Counted from the first letter of the stretch, positions 1-53,165 are shown. The stretch is 64,000 nt of DNA from Eleginops maclovinus (GCF_036324505.1 NC_086365.1:10872655-10936654); one strand, 5' to 3'. The notes: a model not told the origin generated them from the letters alone. Numbers and translations: made by a program.

Positions 1-19
1 TCCCCTCCACCCTAAACAG

Positions 20-39258
<39,239 letters not shown>

Positions 39259-40401
39259 GATGGCGGGACAGCCACCTATTTATAAGCCAATCACAGCTGG
39301 TTATCCCTACACAATCCCAAACCCACCAATCAGGAAGAAAACTCTCTCTTTTTGCCAATCACCTCAAGTCCCTCAATCTCACAACACCCGCCCCCCTCTA
39401 CCCTTCCTGACTAACATGGACTCTTTAACAGAGCCAGAGCCAGAGCCAGACCCCACCCCACTGGAGTCCTGATACCAGCATCTGATCAATCAACTGAAGC
39501 ACAGGACCTGTCACTCACACTGACTGTTACACTAACTGGAGTCTGACGACCGAGCCAGCCTCCGACGCTTGCTGAGGAATAAGTACTACTGCAAGGTTCT
39601 GAGTGTAATACCAAGAGTGAGGAAATATCAGTCACACTCAAAAAGCAACCTTTTAGACCCGTTTGTAGAAATAAAGGAGACATTTTCAAATGAAAGACGG
39701 ATCAGTGGACCTGTCAAAGGCTAACAGATGACACTTTAAGATGGCGGACCTGTTTATTATCAAGAGACACTTTTAAAAAGAAACAGCTTTTTTTGTTCTT
39801 TGGTTCTATAATATTCTCACTCAGGTACACGGTGCCAATAAGTGGCTTGTGAATGTGATTTGTTGTTTTTGTGCTACAAGTTTGAATAATAATAGGAAAA
39901 AAGAGACATTTCTTTTTTCCCCCCTTTGTTGTAAAGCACCTGAAAGACATCAGACATGTTTATTTTTAACGAGAACATATCTTTTCTTCGACCTCGCAGT
40001 GTGCTGTCAGCAGTTCACCCCCTTTTTTCTCTGTGTTTTTTCCCTCTCCCCCCGCAATTTGGGAATCCGATGGGACTGTCCAGCCAGGACTGACTAGTGC
40101 ACCGTGGACTGTCCCACTTTAAGAGATTTTCCGGGGGGAGAAGGGGAGTTTAGGAGCAGAAACAAAAGCACTGTGTTGTGAGACAATCCACCAGTTTCTT
40201 CTCGCTCCGTCCCTCTATCTTGATCGTCCGGGGCTAAAAATCAGGACAACTTATCTCGAGTGTGTGTCGGTGTGTGATATGTGTACTCATTTATTGGCCA
40301 TTTGCACATTTGTGTAAAATCAAATTTTCAGTGAGAGAAAAAGGCTTGAAAGGTCTCAGATACAGAAAGACAGGCTTACACTGCTGCTGTTATTTACTGT
40401 A

Positions 40402-40403
<2 letters not shown>

Positions 40404-40432
<29 letters not shown>
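40404..40432. repeat. (CA)n in 3' UTR
   Basis: CA run of about 29 bp inside the inferred sox5 3' UTR. Confidence 0.95.
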
Positions 40433-40435
<3 letters not shown>

Positions 40436-41747
40436 GTTGTTCTACCCCTCAGTGTTTTCCTGCTCCCTCCAATCAACATCGTCCTGCTGCCCCCAGTGGG
40501 CGGAGCTGAAGCAGCCAGTCAGTGTTTCTGTTTGTATTTGAATACTGTATTTTATTTTTTTCTCTTCAAACTGCCTCTAGTCTAATAATATTATTAACAA
40601 TAATTATAAGGATGGTCAGCGTTTCCTAAGTTTAGTAAGTTATGTACAGTATAATTTATTTTTCTCCTCTTTATGACCATATGAAACTATGACAGTCAAT
40701 GAAACATTATTCTATTTAGCTGGTAGGTATTTAGATCTAAACAAAAGTTGTCATTTTTACCTTGCTTTGTTTTGCATTCTTTTGTTCCCTTCATTTTGTA
40801 TTAATCCCGCGGACGGGGGGGCGGGCGGAGTTGCCCCCGGCCCCCCTCCGAGCTGAAGACATAACCTGTTCAAGTCCAAACCCATTTCTAAAAAGCACTC
40901 AGACTTTGAGAAAAAGAAGAACATGATTTTTTATTGTTATTATAATTTTATTTGTAATGGTTATTATAATGTATAATGTGAAGTTTCCTCTCTTTTTTTG
41001 CCTTTTATTTGAATATTTTTGGGAAATCAGTTATATCACTTTTGGAAACTGTTTTCTGTGAACAAAGAGTCCCGTCCCCGTTTACTAGTGTTGGTCGCCT
41101 CACCGAGACACAGTGGAACCTCTCTGGCTTGGATTCACTCACACACACACACATGCACAAACACAATCACTCACACGCACACACACATTTCAAATGAAGA
41201 GATTATCATGACAACCAAACGAATCCTATGCTGTTCTTTTTTCTGTTTTATGAAATCTAGTATACTAGATTTAAAATCTTGTACATATATTTTTTGGGTG
41301 TTTTTTTTTTTTAAATCATAGGAAAGCAGTGTTTACCGTGATCCACCAGAGTGTTCCACTGTGTGAGAGAGTGTGTGTGTGTGAGAGACGACCACACGTA
41401 TCTACAGTATCTATAAAGTCACTTCTCATCAGGAGCCCTTTGCTTTGTTTGAGCTCCACGCAATGCTACAGGAGCCATGACTACTCTTCAGGTGTGCTGC
41501 CACATAGTGATCCCCACAATCATTCTCGCTGTAGATGTGTTGCTACATGCCACATAATGAGCCTCTGGATCTTAATTTTGCTGTATAGTCACCCCTGTTA
41601 TCACACCATGGTTCTACCCAATGCTGGAGAGAAGGGGACTCAGTGGATCAATCCATTTTTAGTTTAACAGGGGGGGGGGGTGGATGGGGCATTAGGACGT
41701 CAATCATCCCTGCTGGCAAGGTCTGACCCCATACGAAGACAATGAAA

Positions 41748-41759
41748 ATGATGATGATG

Positions 41760-41791
<32 letters not shown>

Positions 41792-41794
41792 GAT
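41748..41794. repeat. (ATG/GAT)n trinucleotide repeat in 3' UTR
   Basis: About 15 ATG units with one GTG variant near the middle. Confidence 0.95.
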
Positions 41795-42176
41795 ATTATT
41801 TAAGACAATCAAAGTCATGAGTGGAGCTCACAACAAAGTAAGAATTATTACAAGTAAAAAAAAAATATCTTACCATCTCAACTTGAAAAATCAAGAAAGA
41901 TAATTATGTAAATATAACATAGAGTTATAGATTTATATTTTGTTCATAACAGTGTAATATAAGTTGTATATTTCTTTTTTTCTCTCCCTACTGTCTCTTT
42001 ATTGATGTTATCCATGCCACAGAAAAGCAGAAGTCGCAGTACTCTCACAAAAAAATGAAGAAAAATATCAAAGAAATAAAGAAAAACAGGAAGAAGAAAA
42101 AAAATAAGCCGTGGGCTGCCACCACCATCTGTTCTAAGTTCACTTTTTTTTCAGTATTACTGCCAGACAAGGCTCT

Positions 42177-42182
42177 AATAAA
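42177..42182 (+). terminator. probable sox5 polyadenylation signal AATAAA
   Basis: CTAATAAAGACAGC is followed within 15-40 nt by GT-rich stretches (TGTGTTCGG, CTTGTGCTGGT), the usual downstream element. Earlier AATAAA copies at 39670 and 42075 and a later one at 42369 lack as good a GT-rich follow-up, so they are listed as alternatives only. Confidence 0.6.
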
Positions 42183-42204
42183 GACAGCAATGTGTTCGGT
42201 AAAA

Positions 42205-45200
42205 AACTTGTGCTGGTCCTGGTCACTTCTTTCTTCCACACATGCATTCACACAATGGTTTAACAGCTCCAACATATTCACATAAACATACACACGGCCA
42301 TGGCCTTATTGTGCAGAAAACTTGCAGGAATTGTAACGGGCAGTGAATGCATCCACACATATGATATTAATAAACTGCAAAGATAAATAAATCAGTAGAT
42401 GGTAAAGACTTTTGAAAGGGGGATGTATGAATCTAAATTTCCCACCTGCGTTTTATTTTTTGGCCTTCATATTAACCTCTGTTGGACACAATGCGAGTCA
42501 TCACAGCGGTGGGACTGCCCGTGTGTCACCAAACAATTCAATCATCTCCATAACAACGTGTTAATTATGCTAAGTCCACCTTCTTGCCCCTCCAATCAGA
42601 GGGCCAGCTGGGAGGCGTGGAGCCGAATCACGGCCCGTTAGCAACCTGATAACCTAATTAAGCACAACAAGGGACATGGGAGGGGAGCAGAGGGGGGGTG
42701 AGTGATGAAATGTTTGGGTGAAACACAAAAAAAAAGAGGGAAGATTGTGTTCTCTGGCCGTCTTTAAAAAGCACCGGATGCTGCTGTCGCCCGTTTAAAA
42801 GCAAATCTTTAATTGATGCTCGCCTAACGATGTGGCGGATGCCCATGCCTCCACTTTCAAGGGTTAAAAACACAAAACCCCACTCAGTGCGCCCATTAAA
42901 ATGCTGTCCCCATCTGTGTCCATATGTTCAGCAATCAACCCCCCCGCTTTGCACATAAAAACAGTTAAATGCACTCAGAGGAGATGATTCTACGTGCTTT
43001 GCTAATTACCATAGCTTCATACAGAAAAGCCCTTTTGATGCAATAAGGAGGCACGATGGGGACAGATCCGCAACTCCTAGCCTGCGGGAGGCTAAGTGAA
43101 GGACTTAGTTGTTCTCCGGGCGTTGTGAATTTTTCAAAGCTAGCCTGGAGGTAAAAACCTGAGAAAAGGTTTATGTGTGAATAGTTAAGGAGCAAGTGGG
43201 GGGATTCAGATTTATTTTTCCTTTATTGTCAGCAGTACACGAGATGCTCGGGGAAGCAAACTGTGGCTAGACTCACAGATTAAATCACACACACACATAC
43301 TGTACACACACACCCTAAGGTGTACTGTAGGAGTCAGCTCAGCTTAAACCACAATTATCCACTGGCTATTTCCATCACAATAGTTGGGACAAAAGAGTGA
43401 AACTATTACAGTGGGCACATTTTTTACTTTTCAACGCCTGTTTGTCTTTTGCTTTGCATATTCTCAATATGATTTAATTTTCTCTAACAAGTTCTGCAAA
43501 TCTCTTAAAGCTCAAAGGGAAACTTATGAATCACACGCACCTAAACGTTAGTCTAAGCATGCGCATGCGTCCGGTCCACGGTGTGACTCTGATTTCGGCC
43601 CTCTGAGCGCGGCCCTCTGCACCGGCTCAGTGAAAGATGCAGTTTTCGACCGTGGGTGTTTGGAAATTGAGTGAAAACGATGTCACATTAATGATTTAAA
43701 GTCGGTAATAGGATGTGCTGTGACGCTGAGCCGCCAGCTAAGCTGAGTTTAAGGCTGCGGCGTTAATGTATTCATGAGGAGGGGGGATTATACAGAGACA
43801 AGAGCAGCTCGAGAGCTGAGTGCAGCAGAGAGCCAGGGCCAACAGGCCTGCTAGATATTATATACGTACAACTGCATTTATACTCAAACACACACGCATG
43901 CAGAATGCTGCATGGAATTAAAAGAGGCTTTATGATATTAGAATTACATTTGAATGTATTGTAATATGTTATTTATATTTATTTACAGATGAAGAGAAAG
44001 CTTTGTAAATGAATTATAAAATGATATAAAGCTGCAGCCATAATGCATGAGACAACACAATAACAAGACGATAATAAACCTAACCAATAATCAGGTTCTG
44101 TTGTACAGAAATAAAAATACAAACATTTTAAACAATAGGTTAAATATGTTTCTATATTTTGTAGAGAATCTAGCACTTTATTTTGAAACTACATAACTGT
44201 TCAGTTGAGTCCAGTAGCAAATGAAATGACAAATGCCAAAGATATAAATTCAAGTTAAAAAAAGCAGATTATGAATATGTGCTTCTTATTCGTCAAACTT
44301 AATTTAGGCAGCCCAGTCGAACACACTAATATACACACAAACTGCAGCATCATTAAAGGAGAAAAAATGTGATCATAAAAGAAAAAATGATTTCAGCAAA
44401 GTACTTAAGCTAAAAAAAATCTAATATTTCATCAGTCGTTACTCTCTCAATTATGTTAAAAAAAAGTGAGAAGAAGCTCCGTGCATGGCCATCAATATAA
44501 GATGGCTGATGCATTAAGAGTCCATAAAATAATCCCATATCACAAAGTGCCTGCACTCAAACCATAAAAATAAAACGATGCTGAGAAGCAAAATAAAATA
44601 GAGATATGCAAGCATATGGTATATATATATAATACACTGGATATTTTTGTAATTACTTTGGCAGATGGCCACCCAGTTACTTTATTTCCCTTGATTTAAG
44701 TGTGACTAGTTTTTACACATAGGATTAATGTGTGACAGTTCACATGTAGCACATATCACATTATCACACGCACTGCTCAGGCCCTGTGTCTCAAATACAA
44801 GCAGGACAGATTACTTGAATCTGGCATCTGTTGTTCCTGGAGGGGAGAAGGGTTGACTCGACGAGCCTCGAGATGTTTTTAAGGGAACGTTGGCCAATGA
44901 CTGAGCAGATATTAGCATCATTACCGAGTGTGACTTCCTCAACACAACTTCATGCACTTCCTTCAACCAGGTTTCAATGAGCAGAGTAATCAGCGTGACA
45001 CGAGACAAACAATCACAACGCGCCGTCAGTGTTTGAGCGACGGCCCTAATGTGACAGATCTGAGAGCGGCGGTGTGTGAGGGACAGGCGTGGCACGCAGG
45101 GGAACAGCAAGGCCCGCGGGCTGATCCCCAATCAGGACCGGGAAACTGGCTCCACTTCCCTGACACGTCGCACTCTGAGTGCTCACCGGCTTCATCAGCA

Positions 45201-46829
45201 GCTGGCCTACTTTCAGCCCTCCATAACAAATGTGAGGATTTGTTAATTTCCCTTCATCGTGTAGGGGCCATGTTTGTTTACAGTCTCTTTCTCAATGATG
45301 TGTTCCCACAGTTTTCTTTCATTCATACTTTATTCTTTTTGTCATTCTTCTTAAGTCATTTTCTGGACAGGCTTTTCTCGTATGTGGGAAGGCTAACAAT
45401 TGACTTTCAACTCCTGGATGAATTACTTTTATGGGCTGCAGTGCCCATAGTCCCAATGGACACGCTAATATAGAGTATTAAAGACACTAAACTCCAGACA
45501 GACAACAATAGTTTTACCTTGCTGATCGCCATAAAACACACTTCATTCAAACTTATCATTAAAAGAAAACTCATCTGTCTTTGTTAGTCGTTCCAAGAAT
45601 CAGTGGGAAAGTTTCCTAGAAGCGGAATAAGATACAGATATAAAAAAATAAGAAACCACTGCTACTATTTTCTACTTTTTCCTAACACTGCTTTTCCGTA
45701 CGTGACATTGAACGTGACCCACCAAGAGGCTCACTGATGGACTGACAATGGGAAAGGAGTCAATGGCTCATTTTTGAAGATTTTCCCATGTTTAAAAAAA
45801 TGCGTATGTGCAATATATTTGGTTAAAAAGCTTTGAACTAAATCTGCTGTGGTTCAATGATACTGTCATCGGATACATGGATAAAGGATTTTTCGCCCAC
45901 AAATTAGATGTATCACTTAAGTGGTAAAAGGATTGACATTTCTATAAAAGTCTGATCAGAGAAGAATCGTGATAGAACAAATTAGAAAAGATGATAATCA
46001 TCACATGTGTAGGTGGACCAGTCACTCAAGAGCAACAGAACTTTTCACAGAAAACTCGAAAACATGATGTTGTGCGCTGAACAGCAGTATCAAAGCGAGA
46101 TAAAGAAGCCCGTGGGCGCTTAAACGTCATTCCATGAAATATATTTTTTTGAGACCAGAAAAAAAAACCTGTAAAACTGTTATTTTCTCTCCCCATCAAC
46201 ACCCTAATGCACACATGCAAATATTATGCTAATGGTATGTTAATTGGTGGAGTAGCTGCAAAGCAACCCTGCTGTTCAAATGACTGGTGAGAAAATAGGT
46301 GGGGTCAGTCGCAAGCTGTAAAAGCAGCTCCAACACAAATAAACAAAACCCTCGGGGATTAACGGAACAAGGGCCAGTGATAAACGGATGAGAAGAGAGA
46401 CAGGGAATACAACAGGCGGTAAGCGAGGGGACAAGGGAATCAGCTCAGGGATATGGAAATATGAAGAAGCAGAGGGACAAGGGGGAGAAGGAATACGTGG
46501 GGGGAGAAGAGTTTAGACACAGGATTAAAAGGGTTAGGAGAATAAGAAACAGGACAGAGGCAAAACTAGTAAGAGTGAAGAGGGCTGAACCGGGGACATT
46601 ACAGGGCAAGGAGCTTGTAAATTACAAGATAAAGCAATATCCAATGAGAGGAATGATTCCTAAAAAACGAACAGGACAGAGGTTACACATATCAGCATGA
46701 AGGAAATAGAAGGGAAGCAGAAATGCAAAGTTAAGACACCAAGTGTAAACGGAGATAGAATGAATGGGGGATACTGTAAGGGAGAATATATCTGAGAGCA
46801 GCGGAGTACAGGCATGTTTCAGGCTGCAG
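42205..46829. other. intergenic, no gene seen
   Basis: Starts just after the inferred sox5 3' end. Two unique blocks, 42470-42680 (GTGTTAATTATGC, CCTAATTAAGC) and 43540-43850 (ATTAATGATTTAAAG and CpG words), look like regulatory candidates. 43860-44760 is AT-rich. Nothing else recognisable. Confidence 0.6.
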
Positions 46830-46990
46830 ACGCTCAGTCTGTAGGGACTCGGATTGGAAAGCGAAGGGTAGCTGCATGGTTCAAGCATTGATCACCCTGC
46901 AGAGGTGTCCTTAAGCAAGGCACCAAACTCCTAACTGCTTCCTGACGATGTAAAGCATGGAAATATCTTTGTTGTGCCACTTTTACATAA
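46830..46990 (+). mobile_element. probable degenerate tRNA-derived SINE fragment
   Basis: GGTTCAAGC (46878-46886) resembles a Pol III B box. It is followed by CTGCAGAGGTGTCCTTAAG and CAAGGCACCAAACTCCTAAC, a phrase close to one I recall from many teleost tRNA-derived SINEs (gaggtgyccttgagcaaggcac). No clear A box, poly-A or tail repeat, or target-site duplication is visible, so it is likely old and truncated. Family not assigned. Confidence 0.5.
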
Positions 46991-48689
46991 AATAATGCAT
47001 GTTTTCAGACGTGTATAGGTATGTGTATCTGTTTCTGTGGGAGTATTAGTGGGTTTTTTCCCCTTACGCTCATCAATGTATTATTGGAATAAATGATCTA
47101 GTAAAAAAAAACAATCATATTCTGCTCCCTTCTCAGTTTTTTACTTTGTAACTGATGAGACATAATCAAAATTCTAACTTTGGATTAATAGTTTAGTAAA
47201 AATAAATGAACAGATATTTACAGGTAAAGAATAAATAAACAAAACACAAGTTAATGCAATTAAGATGTGTTGCAACCACCCTAAATAGAACATTGAAATT
47301 AAATAAAAGTGCTGCTTCTATAGTTCACTGTCAAGTAACATGTTGTAGAGGTCGTCCAACATGGAAAAAGAAGGGGAAATAAATACAACTTTTGTCCAGA
47401 CACAGTGATGGATCCTAAGTGCGACTTCCACTACGATAAGATAAAATGAGCATTTCCCAAAGCCCGATGCTCATTTTCTTCTGTCTGTTGGGTGGGACCG
47501 TTAGCAGTTGAGCTAACAGGATATACAATCTGTAATGAATATGAAGAACTGCTGAAGTTATAGTGTGCAAACATATAAACATAAGTTCTGGGAAATTCTC
47601 CAACGCAATTATCTTGAGATTCATGAAGTCTGTTTCCTACCAGGGATTATACTCTCCGTGGCCCACGTTGCACCGTATAATTGTTTGGAGTATTGAGAGT
47701 TGTGAAACATTACGGTAGGAAACACTTTGAGTATCTGAGGCGCCCCGTGGCTTCCTTCTGAATCCGTCAGGGGCTTTACAGCGCCAGCCTCCAGTGCCTC
47801 TGGTCCTTCCCTGTGTGTAGCGTAATGTGTAAGCTCAGCGGGCCCTGGCAGGAACAAGACTATTTGGAAACTGTCAGTGTCCGCTCCATGCCAACCAGCC
47901 ACAAGATACAACCCCCCTTCCCTCCTGAAAAACATCCCCTCTGGAACCCCAATGGCTGCCAGTTTCTCAGACAGCCCACCGCTGACCCCTTCAGGCCAGG
48001 AAATTGTCATCCAGCCAAGGAGCCAGAGAGCCTAGGGGCCCCGATCCCCCCGCCCCCCAAACCAGGCTCTAAGATGGCTGTGTTGGCTGCTTATTCAAGC
48101 CTGAGAGAGAAAGGCTGAGAGACATCGAGAAAGAGCGAAGGGGCGGAAGAAAGAGAGCTCAAGATTGCATTTTTTTAATCTCCTCGTCACTTCATTTTGC
48201 TCCAAGATTAAAAAGCCCTCTTACTCCTCTCTTTGCCTTTTTTTGTTTTTATATGACAACAGTTTCCCCAGCATGCATGCTCCCTACAGACGCCAGCAGC
48301 CATGCAGCAGACAGCCATGTGTCCTGACAGTTGACTTTGAATAAGAGTCAGGATTAACTTGATTTGGACAGCTTTGTGGATTTTATTTTTATTTTGGGAA
48401 GAGGTTGCAAAAGGTTGCAAGAGAGACACGTTGCCCTCTTGGTTGTCGTCACGTATTTGTTTCCCCTTGTTTTTGTGTCCGCTCTCATTGCAACCAAACA
48501 TGACCAATTGGTCTTCCTGCCTCAGGGGCCCAGTGTGGAATTGTTGAGATTTTTCCGATTGGGACAAATCAGGACAGTCCAGCCGCAGAGAGGCAGGGAG
48601 AGACGTGACAGCGGGGGGATTGTCGGTTTAAAGTTTAAACTTGGGACAGCTGTTGTACCATGAGTGTAAGAGGGATTTCCTGGGTGGAG
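46991..48689. other. intergenic, no gene seen
   Basis: AT-rich unique sequence. A 101-codon open frame at 47813-48118 has no recognisable homologue, splice context or Kozak support and is not called a gene. Confidence 0.6.
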
Positions 48690-48975
48690 GTGTCCTAATG
48701 GCATGGTGTTAATATGAATTCATAGACAACCCATTAGCGCCCTTCACTAACCCACCACCTCCTCGTCCTCCTCCCCACCATAATGGCCTTGGCTCTAGCC
48801 GCTAGTCTGCATGTAGCGGATAGAGCCTGGATTTATTCTGATGTTCCCGGGGATTACACCCTCAGTGAGCTGTGTATTATGAGTAGATTTAGAGCCATAA
48901 CTCCTGAAGATAAGGGAGGATTGGGGCGATTGTTTAAAGGGCATGTGTTAGCCATCATCGCCGGGACACAGGGGA
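48690..48975. promoter_or_regulatory. candidate conserved non-coding element downstream of sox5
   Basis: Unique sequence directly before a TG tract, with TAATGGCATGGTGTTAATATG, ACCCATTAGCGCC and ATAATGGCC words. It reads open in one frame (48783-48980) but has no start context, splice sites or recognisable protein, so a non-coding role is favoured. Confidence 0.28.
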
Positions 48976-48978
48976 CAT

Positions 48979-49126
<148 letters not shown>

Positions 49127-50888
49127 AAAAGATTCAGAGGACTAAATTGTTCAGAGCATCGATGGTCATTGAAATTCCAATCCGATCTGCTTCACAATAC
49201 GGAACAATATTCGGAAATGCTTCAAATGAATTCACATAAATGCTTTCTGGATAATGAAAGCTTTGGTTGCATTAATCAAAAAGGGAATTTCCAACAATTA
49301 TGCACAGTAGTTCATTTTCATTGCTTTCAGTGCAGCCACTTTATGAAATAAAAATGACAAATTAATACATAGTACAATAAAAAGCTTATTATGGTCCCCC
49401 CTTTTTCTAGGAAAAAAACATAATGTATTCTTGTTAAAACCCCAATCCGTCTAAATCTAAAACCACTGTATTGAGCCTGAATACACAGCTAACCCAAAGT
49501 GAGACCTCCAGTCATCCCGATGTTCCACTGAGTCCTGAACATAAATTTGGACTTTCGAAAGGCCGCTGCCTGACACGTGTGTTCTGGTATCGTGGTGGGA
49601 GCGCAGCGAGGCTCAGCAGGCCTGCCGTGAGGCTCTTTACAAGGCCTCAGGGACGAGCGAGAGACCACACCGACCACAAACACAGCTCCATAAACACCGT
49701 CAGCGCCTCAGCAGAGGACTGCAGGTCTGCTGGACTACTTCACTGACGATGATGAAGTCGCAGGCTGACAGAGCAGAGTTTTAGATGTCGGTGTGTGACA
49801 CTGATAAAGGTTTTACAGAAGTTGCATTGTTTGGATTCTTGCGACATTGGTGTGAAATTCCCGCCTTTATGTTGGGTAGTATAAGAGGTACAGAATGTCC
49901 TCTCCAGCAAGGTCTGCCAGAAGTATAAACCACTAACTATAGTCTGCACTTTGGTGGCCTCACATGAAAGCATGGGAAACCTTTTTCCGTGACAATATGA
50001 GGGATTGATTACTACACGCTGTGATCTATAAACTGTATGTTTTTAAACTATATTTCTACTCCGCTTATAACAACCTGAAACTCACAAAGTCCAGCTGGGA
50101 TTTATTTAACTCTGTGTTAATGTGTGTAATCTTCCTCAGGGTGAATACCAAGGAACATGATTTGTGATTGTGGTTGAAAATGTCCTAATAGCTCATACCA
50201 GGGCTCTTTAAAAAGGCTGGTGGAACATTTAAATGTTTTTACCATTCAAGTTGAAAAAGCAGAAAGGACGTTTGCTGGCTCTCAAAGGTTTAGAAACTAT
50301 TAGATTTTGTAAAATGTTCCGTTTTAGACAAATACATATTCTATCCTTGGATTATAACCTATGAAAGATCAAAGCGTTTGTCATTTCAAGAATGCAGATG
50401 ATAAAAGTAGGGCTGATTTGAATTACTCATACAGTATACTGTGGTGTTGCTTGAGTCAAGTTAAATACAGTAATAGAGTAAATGTCCTTAGTATTATTCC
50501 ACGGTTTATTATTACAAGACTTCTCCAATTAACTGTTTGCTTCATACGACCAAACCAAATCAATACAACCACAAATAAAATGATTAAAAAGTCAGAATAG
50601 CACGAGGCCTCCCTATTGAACCCTATTTATTACTGCAGAAATGATGGTTTGTTATAAATGTGTTCTAATAAATATGCTTCTTCTTGAGAGAAATGTACAG
50701 TAGCGGTCCTAATCAGTAGGATATTTTTCTTTCTCCATCATGCCAATCCATCAGTCTTGAAATGAAGCAGCGGTCCAGTGAGCTTTTCCCTTCAGTATTG
50801 TGCCAAGCTGTCAATTTACAGACAGAAGTATGCCGGCTCTAAAATGTTCCAATAAATAAACATTACTGCGCAAGAGGACAGCTCTATC

Positions 50889-50891
<3 letters not shown>

Positions 50892-50946
<55 letters not shown>
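50892..50946. repeat. (TG)n microsatellite
   Basis: TG run of about 55 bp, then a CGCATGCG palindrome and a TG-rich tail to about 50970. Alternating purine-pyrimidine throughout, a Z-DNA-prone sequence. Confidence 0.96.
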
Positions 50947-50949
<3 letters not shown>

Positions 50950-51435
50950 ATGCGTGTATGTGTGTGTGTGCTCGTAAAGTGTGCCAGATCTGCAGCCTTC
51001 ATCCAGACAGCGACAGACAGACATTATGTAGCTGTGTCACACACAGAGAGAGGGAGCAGGGAGAGAACCAACATCTCTGCTTGTTATTCAGCTTATGGAT
51101 TATGTTCTGTTTAAATGACATCTCTTCAGCTTTGCAAAAACAACTTTAAAGCCCCCTTTTTTTAAGTCATGTAACATATTTTCATCAAAGTTCTTTAAAA
51201 AATAAATGCGCTCACAATGAACACGCTCAGAGGCCTGGCAGAAATTGGGCTGGGCGTGGACCAACGGACAGGCAGTCGACTAATACTCTCCAGCTGAAGG
51301 TCAGAGGTCAACTTCCTGCTTTTGAAGGTGAAGATAAAAAGTTGACAGATGAAAAATATCATTGTCGTGTCAAATTTTGTTTTAGCGTTTTCATGTGACA
51401 ATTGTTTGCTTTCAACTTTGATATTTTTCCCTTCT

Positions 51436-51438
<3 letters not shown>

Positions 51439-51480
<42 letters not shown>
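51439..51480. repeat. (CA)n microsatellite
   Basis: Pure CA run of about 42 bp. Confidence 0.97.
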
Positions 51481-51482
<2 letters not shown>

Positions 51483-52839
51483 AGAAATGCCCCAGACAAG
51501 TGTAATTGGTGTGTAGGGACGGTTGCCGCAAATAACTGTAATTACCAGAAATGACTTGTTTCATGAAAACAGTCACACGTGTCATTTTCTGTTTGAGTGC
51601 GGGGGTCAGATGTCTGTGGAACTTTGGGTTACAGCACTTTGCAACTCATTTTTAACGCATTAAAGCTCATTGTTTTCAGTCACGCTGCGGCTCCCGCTGA
51701 ACTCTTCACACGCTGGTGTGAAATGAACTTCTGAGTGTTTTTACTGCCGCAAAGCTGGTAGAAAGAGGGGTCAGCAGCCCTCTTTGATAATAATAATGCA
51801 TAACACACTGTCAACAAGCAGGCAACGCGGAGGACAACAAGCGTGCATGCAGAGGCACTTGTCAACAGCGAGGCGTAAACATACACAAAACTCGCTCATG
51901 GTTTCAGTTGTGCCCTCTGAAGTCCTCAAATATCAGGAAGCATTTACAATCTATGAGCATCTCTGTTTTACTCGCTCCTCTCCCAGCTGTGTATTGAGGG
52001 GGAAAACATGAAGATGAGACCGCATGGAGAGAAACAAACATGGAGAGGGAAGCATGGGGAGGCGGATGTGTGCTGACAGTTGGTATGTCCGCCACTCTTT
52101 GGGTCATTAAGAAAGAGATACCCCCGGCTGCTACTCATACCCCCTCCCTGGGAAGTTGATCTTGAAGCTGCAGGGGAGCTTGAACCAGGACCAGCACTCA
52201 TCACCCCGGCCAACCTGTCCACCAAACCCCACTAGGGTGAGGGCAGGCTGGGTGAGGAGCCTCTGAACACTCCCTGAAGCTCCACGAGGACGACCCAGGG
52301 TGCTGTGTGTTTTAATTTGGTTATTCGATATTAGTGTAAATAAAAAAGCAGCCCCAGGCTCTGGGGTCTCTCCGGCCATGTCTGACTTTTTGGTAAATAA
52401 ATCTAAAACTGTCTTTTCACCAAGAGCCTTAAAGAAACATTAAATCAAAGACAAACTCTCAGTCGGAGGGAACAAATTAGTAAAAGGCAATCTGGGTAAC
52501 AAGCTGTAAGTGTTGTGTGTGTGTTAGGACAACTGCTCCTGTGTGTGAACGCGTGTGTGTGCTGTAGCCGCTCAAAGTGATACAGTTTTATTTGCGAGGG
52601 TACGTGTGTGTCTGTATAACAAGAACATAATCTATAGGAGGGTGCAAGGTGTGTGTCTGCCTATGTGGGCGGGCGACGGCTTGTGCCTCGAGTTTATACA
52701 TGTTTTTTCTGTGAATGCTAAGGAGGGAAAGAAAATACATTTAAAGAATGTGTGTGTATGTGTGTGTGTGTGAGTGTGTCGGGATGGATCATGTGCGTCG
52801 GATGTGTCCCAATTTCTGCACGGTGTTCGTTTCTTCCCT

Positions 52840-53165
52840 GTTTCCACCCTCCGCAAATCTCGGCGGTGGCAGCGGCGGCAGTGACATTTGGGAGCAATTT
52901 TTAAGTGCGCCTGCAAAGGTTGTCAAGGGATTAATCTCATCTCACGCTGGGGCGCAGAAAAAAACGGCTTCCTCCAAGAATTAAACACAATTTACCCATC
53001 AAGACAAGTCTTTCAGGATGGGAGACAAGCATAAATAATATCTCCTCGGTCCAGATTCGCTAATTTACAAGCTTAGCATCTCCAAATGTTATTAGCGGGA
53101 ATGACGAGGTTACCAGAAGGCGCTGTAGGGAATGATTTGTTATCCGGGCAAGCAGCAGCTGCAGC
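52840..53165. promoter_or_regulatory. candidate conserved non-coding element downstream of sox5
   Basis: Over 300 bp of unique sequence with GGGATTAATCTC, CGCTAATTTACAAG, TTATTAGCGGG and GCAATTTTTAAGTGCGCC words, set between TG-rich and CT-rich DNA. Confidence 0.32.

Larger units (their letters stand above)
39259..42200 (+). other. sox5: sox5 3' UTR
   Basis: About 2.9 kb follow the stop with no splice or coding signal, ending just past AATAAA at 42177. It holds a GAGCCA hexamer repeat (39430-39451), a (CA)n at 40404-40432, a GC-rich knot near 40806-40855 and an (ATG/GAT)n at 41748-41794. Long AT-rich stretches with ATTTA motifs follow, plus a Pumilio-type TGTAAATA at 41907-41914. Seed-type matches are GACTGTTA (miR-132/212 type) at 39522-39529 and TTGCCAA (miR-96/182 type) at 39352-39358. 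Such seeds occur by chance and prove nothing alone. The UTR length is inferred from the poly(A) signal and not from transcripts. Confidence 0.7.

Noticed and set aside
39670..39675. Early AATAAA as the sox5 polyadenylation signal
   Set aside because: No clear GT-rich downstream element. The site at 42177 has a better context. It could still be a minor alternative.
44952..45473. 173-codon open frame downstream of sox5
   Set aside because: No recognisable family, composition changes along its length, the end is F/L-rich chance translation of T-rich DNA, and no supporting signals.
47813..48118. 101-codon open frame downstream of sox5
   Set aside because: No recognisable domain, low-complexity P-rich composition, an overlapping 129-codon frame on the other strand, and no splice or promoter signal. 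Compatible with chance.
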